Source: Vitrella brassicaformis
Lineage: Eukaryota > Sar > Vitrellaceae
Direction: 5' to 3'
Length of the DNA: 64,000 bases
NCBI GenBank assembly: GCA_001179505.1
Contig: CDMY01000311.1
Span: forward strand, 48,381-112,380
Below, piece by piece: positions 1 to 10,027 of the stretch (within the stretch, counting starts at the first letter, position 1; every line of letters starts with the position of its first letter). A program made the translations under genes and the position numbers. The notes below the pieces were generated by a model that did no database searches, had not been told where the DNA came from, and worked only from the letters and a program-made list of their open reading frames with translations.

Positions 1-626
1 GGGCAACCTCATGGACGAGGGCGGGGAGGGCGAGGAGGAACAGGCCGGCGGGGAGGGCGGCGGACGGGACGCAGAGGTGCACCCGGAGGGACAGGTGCCC
101 GATACTGAGGCGAGAGAAGTGTAAGGAAGTCGTGCGCATGCAGGAATGGAAGGAGGGAGACGATGTGGATATATGCCTTGTACATATGGCTTGTGGATGT
201 GTGTGTGGATGGGTGGGTGTGCAGGAAGGACAAGATGACGAGTCCCTTCATGACCAAGTTTGAGAAGGCGCGGGTCATCGGCACACGAGCTCTTCAGATC
301 AGGTGGGTGGGGTGGCTGCGCCGGTCAGGGAGGCACAACACCCTCACAGACGGACACACAATCAGGCAGACCCAGTCCCGCTCTCTCTCTCTCTCTCTCT
401 CTCTCCCTCTCTCTCTCTCTCTGCGTGTGTGTCTGTGTGTCTGTGTTTGACATTGGTCAGCATGGGTGCGCCCATCACAGTGGACGCCGAGGGCGAGACC
501 GACCCGTTGGTGATAGCCGAGAAGGAGCTCATGAGCAAGTCTATTCCCTTCGTCATCCGCAGGTGGCTCCCCGACGGCACTTACGAGGACTGGACCATCA
601 AGGAACTCCACATCGACGGCATCTAA
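1..626 (+). CDS. RPB6: RNA polymerase subunit RPB6 (5' partial)
   Basis: Shared small subunit of RNA polymerases I, II and III. Exons are <1-120, 225-302 and 461-626 (TAA). The first exon encodes an acidic, Gly/Glu-rich tail, as in other RPB6 proteins. The second and third exons carry the conserved core: [20 protein letters not shown], then a segment with [13 protein letters not shown] and [12 protein letters not shown], which are the family's signature motifs. Reading phase is kept at both junctions (phase 2 each time; AG|C restores Ser). The second intron contains a long CT tract and ends in TGGTCAG. The start codon lies upstream of the window. Identification is very secure; only the extent of the N-terminus is unknown. 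Confidence 0.95.
378..423. repeat. CT microsatellite inside an RPB6 intron
   Basis: About 45 bases of TC dinucleotides with one interruption, directly followed by a TG-rich stretch and the acceptor. It lies wholly inside the second RPB6 intron. Confidence 0.9.
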
Positions 627-1317
627 ACAGTTACGCACACAAACAGATGGGTGGGTGGACAGTCGCTGCGTGTGATGTGATGTCCTTCGCGGTTCGCGGC
701 GCATGAGAGAGAGAGAGAGAGGGGTGTGGGTGGTGTGGGTGGTGCGGTGTTGTCAAGAGCTGTCCTGTCTTGGATGGTGTGTTGCTGCTGTAAGGCGCCG
801 GATGCCTGGATGACATCCCTACAGGCGACCACCTGAAGGCCACGTGGCCAATGGGATTGTCATCCAGGCACTGCGCACACGGGGGAGAGAGAGAGAGGCG
901 TGGGGCCGGCCGATCTTCTCTTGTGGCCTTCGCTTTTGGGGGGGGTCGCTTCGCTTGCACGTGAGTTCAGACGACAAGGGGGAAGGCAGATATGGATGTG
1001 GATACTGATGAGTATGTGCTGACTGACGCGTTCAATGTCCGTCCGTAGTCGCTTGATACATACAAGTGCTTGGTCTACCAGCCATCACACACGCACGCAC
1101 GCACACACACACCCACACCACACACACGACACACACGTGTTTTCATGAGCCAGCCCTTCAGTCAGCATCCTCACACACCATCCTCACCTCAACCCTCCCG
1201 TAGCTAGCTAATGCACGCACACGCCACACTCAGTCTCACACGCCATCCATCCATTCACACACTAGCCCCCTCCTCCCCTCCCTCTCTCCCCATAGCTATC
1301 TATGTTGATGTGTGATG
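627..1317. other. Intergenic, convergent
   Basis: 3' to 3' gap between RPB6 and the coiled-coil gene. It holds GA, CA and ATCC repeats and a C-rich stretch. I see no coding potential beyond simple-repeat reading frames. Confidence 0.7.
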
Positions 1318-2783
1318 TCATCGGTGGTACTGCCCGCCAGGCGGCATTTTGGGGTAGCTGGGCATCGGCCCCACCGGCATCGGCACGCCCCCCATGGTCG
1401 TCACCACACGCGGCGTCGCCCCGGCCGCCTGTTGGCCGCTAGTGCCGGGCGGCTGCTTGCTCAGCGGCTGGCTCTGCGGCAGCAGGTTGCTCGGGGCAGT
1501 CGTCAAACCTTCTCCACCTATATCGGTCCTGACGAGCAGAGAATGGGAGATCCAACGCAGAGACAGAGAAGATATATGTGTCGGTGGAGTGGGGTGGGTG
1601 TTGGGTTTGGTCTCTCACTTCCTCGCCCCTGTGCTTGGTCCTAGGCTGAGCCGACCGCCCCCACCCCCTCCCCCACCCCCTCCCCCTCCCTGCTGCTGGT
1701 GCTGGTGGTGGTGGTCGGATGTAGGCAGCAGGCTGGTTTTGGAGCCCTGCTGCTGCTGCTGCTGCTGGGCGGCCTGGCCTTTCTTCTTCTGCTCCTCCAA
1801 TACCCACACCTACACACACATCACACATGACAGATGTATATGGAGTGGAGATGAGATGGGTGCGTGTTGTGTTGGTGTGAAGTGTGGGGGCGGTTGTGCG
1901 TGTGTGGGGGCATGCATGGGGTGGATGGGATGGATGGTGTGCCCTGCCTGGCTCTGTAGTCGGTTGAGTGCTGCGGTGGTGATGCGCTTGTGGTCGAAGA
2001 AGTCGGCGGACAGACCCGTCAGCTTCTCGTGCAACACGGCTATCTCCTCCTGACATGAGAACACACAAATAGAAACATGGATGCCATGGCCTCCCTCGTG
2101 CGGTGTGGTGTGGTGGGATGGGAGGTGTGAGCGCGTTTTGCGCGTTTCCTTCAGGACTGACCTGTACGGCGGCTACGTTTTTGTTTCCGTCCAGCTTCTC
2201 CTTCTCGATGCGGCCCGACAACTCATGTAGACGACCGTCCAGATCGCCCAGCTGCATGACCACACACACAGCACAACACAACACAACACACAACAAACAC
2301 ATCACACCTCCATCCATTCCATTAGTTAGTCATTCCCCCCGTGTTGTGTGTGGTTGTGCTGTGGTGTGGTGTGGTGTGGTGTGCAGGTAGGTACCTACCT
2401 TTTGGAATATGCCGTCCTGCAGTGTCTGAGACTGTTTCTTGATCGCAGCTATCTCGTTGGTCGTCACGTTGATCGTGTTCTGCGTCTGCACCATGCCATG
2501 CCATGCCATCCATCCATGTCAACCCCCCCAACCACATCCCCGCGGCCACCTTAGCCCCCACTCCCACCTGGACTAGGTTGCTCTGTAGCTGCTGGTGCGT
2601 GTTGGTGTACGCCTTGTCGAGCGCCTTGAGCTCTGAGGCTTTGTAGTGCGCCTGCTGCTGGAGGGTGCTCAGCTCGCTCTCGAACTCGCCATCCGACGAG
2701 GCCTTGGTCTTGACCAGACTGCTGATCTCCGAAAAGGCGCTACCCAACTTCTCGCGCAGATCCGTCAGCTGCGACTGCACCCA

Positions 2784-2820
<37 letters not shown>

Positions 2821-3355
2821 AGGATGAGGTCGTGCGAATCATGGTTTCTCGTCTCTCCTTTTGTGGACGGTGGCTGATGCCCACATGCGCACCTACCTGC
2901 ATCTGTGTCTGTATGGAGGTGCTATGTCGTTTGAACTCGGTGAGGTCCTGGTTGTTGGCCGTGATGCCGTCGCGGATGATGCTCATCTCGGACAGCAGCT
3001 GGCTCAGCGACGCGCTGCTGCTGCTCTTCATCTCCGTCAACCACTGCGCAAACGACTGGACCGTCATATCAACATCCTGACCACCGCCACCACCAACACC
3101 ACCAACGCCACCACCAACGCCCACAACACCTGATGCCGCCGCCGCCTGCTGCTGGTGCTGCTGGTGCTGGTGCTGGTGCTGGTGCTGCTGGTGCATCTGT
3201 GTCGGCTGTGTGTGAGAGGAGGGCGGGATGGGCGCCTGTGTGTGTGAAGTGGGTGGAGCGGAGGGATAGCTGTGGCCGGCGGGCGGTCCTGCAGGCTGGA
3301 GAGGCACACCAGGGCCGGGAGCGGGACGGCTTGGGCCCAGCTGAGGCGCCTGCAT
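1318..3355 (-). CDS. Q/H-rich coiled-coil protein, unrecognised
   Basis: Seven exons: 3355-2897, 2774-2568, 2485-2399, 2251-2162, 2049-1948, 1809-1619 and 1528-1318 (TGA). The predicted product is 448 aa. The N-terminus (about 1-90) is Pro/Gly/His/Gln-rich with an HQ repeat. A Gly run follows, then about 250 residues of heptad-rich helix running through exons 1-5. Exon 6 has a poly-Gln run, an HHHQHQQQ stretch and 12 Gly. The tail is rich in Pro and Met. The first five junctions are all phase 0. The intron after exon 5 has no GT donor and is read as GC-AG (CAG|GCAGGG). The product is probably a structural or scaffold coiled coil, and I cannot assign a family. It is head-to-head with the HAD gene, with 168 bases between start codons. 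Confidence 0.8.
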
Positions 3356-3442
3356 CCTCCTATGGTGTTTCCTATGCGATCGCGGCTCGCTCCCTTTCTG
3401 GACGACGGCCAGAACGAGATCTTCCGGCCAGCTTCCAGGCTC

Positions 3443-3450
3443 AGCTCGCA
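3443..3450 (+). promoter_or_regulatory. AGCTCGCA promoter octamer
   Basis: Exact copy in the 168-base divergent gap, 74 bases before the HAD start and 88 bases from the coiled-coil start. It is part of the window-wide set described in the findings. Confidence 0.55.
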
Positions 3451-3523
3451 CCGGTTCTTTTCGCATCCGTCCACCACGATATCTGATTGTATCCGCTGCC
3501 TGTGCGGGTCGCTCCGCGCCGTG

Positions 3524-4448
3524 ATGGGTGAGTCGCCCGGCAGCAAGCTGCAGCACACCATCAGGATGCACATGCGCGGCAACTATCTCAAGGACCTCAC
3601 GGCAGATCCGCGGACAGCCGGCAAGGAGCTGCTCGTCCTGCTGCACAGACATGGCGTCAAAGGTAGGTGTGTGAGCAAGATCTGACTGAGGAGAGAGAGA
3701 TCTGGCAGCGTCGTGTCGGCGTGATGAGTGTGTGTTGTTGCGTTGCGTTGCGTGTGGTGGTCAGTGTTGGCTATGGATTTCGACAACACGATGACGACCG
3801 TTCATTCGGGCGGTGTGGTCGACCCGCATCATGACAGTCGGGGCGTACTCACGGTGAGGGAGGGAGGGAGGGATGGAGGAAGATGCATATGCCTGCCTGC
3901 ATTGTGTGTGCCTGTGGATCTCTGCAGTCGCTGTCGGCTCCGGTTGCGTTGTTTGCGAATGATGCGCATGAGTTGGGTTTCCAGCTGTGTGTGGTGACCT
4001 TCAGCGACCCCAACAGCCGCACCGACGACAGCCAGCTGGCCGGCGAGTCGCTCGTGCAGGCCGTCATGCGCAATGCCAACGCCACAGTGCCCATACAGAG
4101 GGTCTACCCATTCTTCCCTAGGTAGGTGTGCACCGCACCTGACCATACCCCACACACCGCACCGAGAGAGGGTGTGTATGTTGTGTGTTGTGTGTGGTTA
4201 TGGATAGGAATTACCAGGCCCCAGACGAGTACGGTGTGTTGGGGCTGTCAGGTCCGATGGCCAACAGCAAGTCGTATCACCTCAACCGCATCTGTGCCGA
4301 CTTCGGCGTCAAGCCCAACGAGGTGTTCCTCATCGACGACGACGTCCGCAACTGCCTCGACGCCATGCGCGAGGGCTACCCCACCCTGTGGGTCAACTCG
4401 CCCGGCTTCGACTTCGACAAACTCAAGAACCCAGAGGAGGGCAGCTAG
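3524..4448 (+). CDS. HAD-superfamily phosphatase-like protein
   Basis: Four exons: 3524-3662, 3765-3853, 3928-4121 and 4208-4448 (TAG). The product is 220 aa. Haloacid-dehalogenase motifs appear in order: motif I as MDFDNTM (DxDxT, nucleophile Asp), motif II near VVTFSD, a Lys in NSKSYH for motif III, and IDDD for motif IV. These are the residues expected of a Mg-dependent phosphohydrolase; the substrate cannot be told. The start used is ATG 3524. An in-frame ATG at 3362 would add 54 residues but would sit only six bases from the divergent start, so I consider it less likely. All splice phases agree. Confidence 0.88.
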
Positions 4449-5166
4449 CTAACGTGTGGGTGGGTGGCCCTCCGGCATATGATATGTATGTAGATCGTCA
4501 AGCAAGCTGCGTAGATTTAGTAGTCAGTCGTTGTGGGAGGGAGGGAGGGAGGGAGAGAGGGAGGGAGGGCGGGTGGGTGGCTAGTTGGTTCGGGGAGGGT
4601 TGTGTGTGTATGGTATGCAGTTTGTTGCTCCATGGGCATGGCACACCTCTGCGTGTGTGTGTGTGTGTGTATTTGTTTGTTTGTAAATGAGTGGCAGGCT
4701 GCTGAAGGTGCTGTGGGTATATGACGTGACGTCATCTGCGACATCTGTGAGTGAGTGCAGTGGGGAGGGACACTGCAGCCTGTCGGGCCAGCCGGCTGTG
4801 GTCAGTGAGTGAGGGGCGCAGACCAGACCGAAACGCCACATTGAAAAGTGGTGGATCGGTCTCCTCCGCACCCTTCAGCCTGACTGCCTGGCCGACATCT
4901 GAAAGAGACTGAGATGCTGGCTTTGGCTTACAGTGGGAATCAAATGAAATCATTCATGTCAAATCCATCAGTGTCCGTACGCCGCGGCGTGTGTCCACAC
5001 ACACGTACGTTGCAACCAAGCCAGCACGAAACACACACACACACAGAGCACACAGAGAAGAGAGGAGAGGAAGGCATTGGGGGAGGGGAAGGGGAGGTCG
5101 CATTCCGACTGGACCGGACGGACCACCCAGCCACCCAGGCAGCTAGTCAGCCAGCCAGCCATGCAG
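4449..5166. other. Intergenic, convergent
   Basis: Gap between the HAD and Bcs1-like stop codons. It holds GGGA and GT repeats around 4530-4685 and CA/GA repeats around 5030-5060. I see no gene here. Confidence 0.7.
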
Positions 5167-7227
5167 TTAGCTGTACAGCCTTTCCCTGTTGCCGGAAGTC
5201 GCCGCATCTGAACACACACACAGCCGCGCGCAGGCACCCACCATTCTCCAGGCAGACGTCAGCGATTCGAGTGTCCCTCACCGATGACGTTCCGCTCATC
5301 CTTAATGGACGAGGCAAGCTGCTCCAACTGCCGTGCACACACACCACACAGCCACACAGCCATCCAATGGTGCGGCTGCAGTGCATTCATCATTCCTCCC
5401 CCACCGCCTCCCTCCCTCTTTGCTCACGGGTTGTATCAGCTGGTCTACGCTGATATCCTCCTTGGCCGCGTTGGCAAAGAACGACTGCAGCACACTTATC
5501 GGCACCTGCGAGTCTGCAGCGCACACACAACACATCACAACACAACACATCACAACACAGGACAGCCAACAAAGGCCTTCCAGCAGTCCACCCACCCATC
5601 ACTCCCCGCAGCCCAGCCCCTCCCTCTGTGTCTCCCATCACCCACTTTGGCACTTGGCAGCGATCTTCTGCACACTCTCGGCCTGCTCGCCAGGCAGCTT
5701 CTCGGTCAACAAGTCGGTCAAGGCCTCCTTGCCCGACAGAGAGAGCTCGAATTTTTTCTGGAACCTGTGTGGCATCATGAGGAACTTCTCGAGCTCGGAA
5801 GGGATGTTGAGGGGGGTGAGGATGATGACCAGGAAGCCCCGGGGGTCGTGCACGGCCGTGTTGAAGACCGACTCGAGGTGGCGCAGGAAAACCGCACGCT
5901 CCGAGGAGGGAATGTGCTGGTAAAATTGAACCAGGTTGTCGAGAACAAGGATGGAGTTCTGCTCACACAGAGACACACACACAGAGAGAGAGAGAGAGTT
6001 GGGGAGATAGAGGGCTGTGGGTGTCTGTCTTTTGGAGAGGGAGGGAGTGGGAGGAAGTGGGAGGGGGGAAGGTGTTGTGTGTGTGTTGACCCGACCAGTG
6101 GTGCGCAGGCCATTGCTGGCCCGATAGACGAGTAGGTGTGTTCGGTGACGGGCAGGTAGCACATGGATTTGTTGTGCCTATGCGCGCAGTAACGCACCAT
6201 CCAGTGCTTCCCTGCAGACAGACGTTGACACACACACATGGAGACAGACACACATGACACCTCTCTACCTCTCTCTCTCTCTCTGTATGTGTGTGTGTGT
6301 CTCACCAGAGGCGGCATTGCCACATAGGATGATCCCCCTTTGGTAGGCGGTGCTGTGCTCGTGATAAAACTTGGGGTTTTTATAGAACCAATCGACGTCA
6401 TCGAAGGCCCTCTGCTGCGTCTTGGATGGCGTGTGGTCCGCCACAAATATGGCCTGCCGCTGATGCCACGCACCCTCCCTGCAGACACACACACAACACA
6501 CCAACACACACACAACACACACACACACACAAGAGACACATGGTGGAGGTGTGAGTGGCGCATTGTGCACCAACGAACCAACCAAGAGTATATCTGGACG
6601 ACCCTGTGTTCTGGCGCCTTGATGAAGCTCCTCAGCGCCAAGTCGATGAGTGCGATGTTCTGCTCGTAGGTGTCGCTGTGCAGGATGAGGCAGGCCTCCA
6701 TGCTCTTGGTGGGCTCCTTGTGCTCCACCCGCACCTTCAACCCATGCTCCTTCAGGTCGATCAGATGAGAGCCGTAGTCTATCGTGCTGCAGTGCAGGGC
6801 AGTGCAGGCAGGGAGAGAGAGAGAGAGAGGAAAGACAGACAGACAGACAGACAGACAGACATGAGGAGAGAGAAGAAGAGACCGCACTGTCAGGAAGCCT
6901 CTGAGAGAGGGCTGGCTGTATGTGTCTCACTACTCACATTTTCAGATAGGCTGGGTCTCTCTGTGTTGACACAGGGGGGAGGGAGAGGGAGAGGGGGAGA
7001 GGGGAGGGGGAGACAGAAAGAGAGACAGGACAGCATGCCATGCCATGCCATGATGCACACATGCACCCGCTCATCCACCCACTGCAGCGCTGTCTGTCCC
7101 CGGGGCTTGGCTTGCTTACGTAGTCAGGTCTTGAGGCGATGATGACCGCATGTGGGGCGACATGGGCGAGGAACGCGCTCAGCTTGCCGTACAGATGGTC
7201 GCTAGAGTACACCTTGGCCGTATACAT
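5167..7227 (-). CDS. Bcs1-like AAA protein with degenerate ATPase site
   Basis: Nine exons: 7227-7120, 6960-6938, 6786-6571, 6478-6306, 6211-6096, 5958-5646, 5513-5428, 5327-5282 and 5207-5167 (TAA). The product is 373 aa. Its AAA module follows mitochondrial Bcs1 order: FDDVDWFYKNPKFY, then RGIILCGNAASGKH (P-loop position), SILVLDNLV (Walker B position), then a PHRFQKKFEL segment and the lid. In active Bcs1 the P-loop ends GK[ST] and Walker B has acidic residues followed by D; here they read GKH and LDNLV, so ATP hydrolysis is doubtful. The P-loop is split by an intron between Ser and Gly. Exon 2 is only 23 bases. The exon 3 donor (GTGCAC) and exon 5 donor (GTCGGG) are weak. The last junction is inferred; without it the protein ends a few residues after exon 8. 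Confidence 0.75.
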
Positions 7228-7424
7228 GTATGGCGATCGAACAAATCACACACACACAGCACAGCCAAACTCAGCGCCCCATCCACGAGAAGCGGGCTGA
7301 TGGGGGAGCGCAATCCAGCGGCGAAAAACTCTTGAGGCTAGTGTAGCTGCTGCAGCCAAACAGTCTATCGTGATAGATAGGAGAAAGACGTGGAGATGGC
7401 TTCTGATTTTGGCCGCAATTCAGC

Positions 7425-7444
7425 AGGGTTTGGGTGTAGGGTTT
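7425..7444 (+). promoter_or_regulatory. Telo-box-like AGGGTTT pair
   Basis: AGGGTTT occurs at 7425-7431 and again at 7438-7444, about 60-80 bases before the RPL37A start. AGGGTTT/AAACCCT is the telo-box known from plant ribosomal-protein promoters. Its function here is inference. Confidence 0.45.
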
Positions 7445-7455
7445 CAAGACACGGA

Positions 7456-7475
7456 AGCTCGCAATCAAGCTCGCA
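7456..7475 (+). promoter_or_regulatory. Two AGCTCGCA octamers
   Basis: Exact copies at 7456-7463 and 7468-7475, 30-50 bases before the RPL37A start, in the 278-base divergent gap shared with the Bcs1-like gene. Confidence 0.6.
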
Positions 7476-7505
7476 GTCCGACGACGAAACTCGCGTCGAC
7501 AAGCC

Positions 7506-8163
7506 ATGGCGAAGCGAACCAAGAAGGTGTGACGGAAGAGATGGCTGGCGAGATCCGACATCTCGCGTGAGATTCGCCCCTCACCTCTCGTCTGTCCCTG
7601 TGCCTGCGTGTGGTGTGTTCAGGTTGGCGTCGTGGGCAAGTACGGGACCCGCTACGGCGCGAGTATCCGTAAGGTGGTGAAGAAGATCGAGATCTCGCAG
7701 CACCAGAAGTACATGTGCGACTTCTGCGGGAAGGTGCGCACACAGAGAGAGAGCAGGGGGATGGCGGGGAGGGATGGGGAGGGAGGGGAGGAAGGCAAGA
7801 GCTCTCGACATGGCATGGCGAGGCGGGCATCTCTAGAGCTCTCTCTCATATCACGTTGCCATGCCACAACGTTGCCTGTTGCTTGGCTTGTGTCTGTCCG
7901 CAGGTAGCTGTGAAGAGGGTATCCATGGGCATCTGGTTCTGCCGCGCTTCCAATTGTCAGAAGACCATCGCGGGAGGCGCATGGCAGAAAACGTAAGACA
8001 GCACCAGCCAGCCGTTTCCCATGCACTCACTCCCGAGATAATGTCGTGTGGTGTGTGGTGTGCGCGCGGGCTGTGTGTTGGTTCATTCAGCACTGCGTCG
8101 GCGATGACTGTGAAGCAGACCATCAACCGCCTGCGCAAGATGCAGCTCGAGACTGCCGACTGA
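7506..8163 (+). CDS. RPL37A: 60S ribosomal protein eL43 (L37a)
   Basis: Four exons: 7506-7526, 7623-7733, 7904-7992 and 8091-8163 (TGA). The product is 97 aa, close to the family's usual 91-97. It starts [20 protein letters not shown], which matches the eukaryotic eL43 N-terminus. The protein is a zinc-binding component of the large subunit. The first zinc pair is a normal CDFC. The second reads CRASNC, that is C-x4-C instead of the usual C-x2-C, and lies inside exon 3, not at a junction. The flanking GIW and KTIAGGAW residues are conserved. All splice phases agree. Confidence 0.96.
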
Positions 8164-10027
8164 GCGTGCGCCTGTTCGTGTCGTTTATGCGGACAGGTGC
8201 GCGGACATGGCGGCGGTGCGAGGGGTGTGGTTTCCTGACTGACGGCAGCTGGCTGAGATATGACGCGAGCGACTTTGACAGACAGTAGAGTGGATGGGAT
8301 GGATGGACGACCGGACTGCGGATGGGCGTGTGAATGATGTGTGGCCATTCATTCAATGTGCCTCCCTCCCTCGTGTGAGTGAAAGGCAGGCGGCCATTCA
8401 CTCCGCTCCACTCCACTCCCGCTCCACCACCTTGCCTGGATCGATCATGATATCAGCTATATATTAGATAGACAGATAGATACACACACACACGTATAGA
8501 CGTAAACGAGTCAGTCCATCCGGAGTGAGTCCCCGGCCGGCCGTGAGTGCGTGAGCAAGACAAGACCCACACGCACCCACCCCGCCCCACCCATGGCCAT
8601 GCAAAGCAATGCAATGCAGCACAACCATCCATCTGACAGTCCCTAGACTACCTGGCTAGGCAGCACCTTTCTTTGATCTGATCCAAGAAGAAAGAGGGCA
8701 GGCAGGCAGTCACGCAATCAATCACGATCGCAATCAATCAATCAATGCGTCATGCCTGTCATTGAGCTAGTGACTATACTGCAGCGTAGCAAGCAAGGGA
8801 TGGACACAACACACACACGTACCGCACCGCATCCGACCGGACCCCACCCGCCTGGCCACCCACCACACTGTCTGCAACCTGTCTGTCAGTCAATACATAC
8901 GCGAACATACACACGTTTTTAGACTACATGGGGACTCAGTCAGGTGCTGGTGCGGTGTTTGCGGTGCCTGTGGTGTGGTGTGCTCGCTTGCCAGCCGAGC
9001 CGAGCCGACCAGTCAGCTCAGCGGTATGTCTGATACCCACCGCCCAGCCAACCAGCCAGCCAGCCAGACGCCAAGGGCGTTTTCTCACGTGTCTGTCCAT
9101 ATGCAATCACTCATCTGTCAGTCAGTCGACTCGATTGGTGCCTACCTGAGAGTGCCGTCATGGTGAAAGATTGTATGGCTGGTCTGTCTGCCTGGCTGGC
9201 TCTCTCATCGATGAGTAGTGAGTGTATCGTATCTACAAGCAACAGTTCCTCTCTGTCGCTCCGTCGGCCGTCCTCGGGCCGGCCGGTCATTTGCTAGGAA
9301 GTATTTAAAAATGTGTGTATGCGCTGCGGAAACACAAGGAAAGAATCCAGCATCGAATTGTCGATATGGATGGATAGCCATACCCCTCATCCCCCCCCCT
9401 CCCCCTCCCGCCACCTCCCGCACACACACGCAGACAATGAACGGGCAAGGATCATGCCAAGTACCTGTCTGTCTGGGCCATCCATCCATCCATCGGATGC
9501 ATATCTAAGCCGAGGGACGCACGTCGGCCTTGAAATGACCATGGAGCTATAGAGGGAAACACCCGAAGGACCCCACCCCACCCGGAAGTGAGAAAGTCCA
9601 AAGAAAGCAAGAAACAACAAAGGGCACCAAGAAGACACCCCGCCCTCTGTGTGTGTGATGTGATGTGATGTGGTGTGATGCCGCAGGTAAGGTAAGCCAG
9701 GTACACGTCGGCTTCCCTCCCTCCCTCCCTCCCTCCCACCTCAACTCCGAGCAAAAACCCCTCTCATACACGACGAAGGCAGGTATGCAACGCTCCCTAC
9801 CTCAATCCATCCATCCGACCCCCCCTCCACCCACTCATCAAATCAGTGCACTCACTCACTGCCCTCACTATGCCGAACGGTCAACTGCCCCCCGCCCGCA
9901 CACACACAAGTCTTGCTCTCTGTGGTGCACCACGGCGGGGAGCCAGCCAATGGATCGATCAATGGGTAAGGTATCTATCTACCAGATGAGCTCGGCCGTG
10001 GGTGGGTTTCTCGACGGACTGACGGAT
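8164..10027. other. Intergenic, convergent, 1.9 kb
   Basis: Gap between RPL37A and the long Q-rich gene. It is dominated by short interrupted repeats (CCAGCCAG, ATCAATCA, ATCCATCC, TCCCTCCC at 9717-9738). I found no open frame with gene-like splicing and no tRNA-like structure. Confidence 0.65.
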
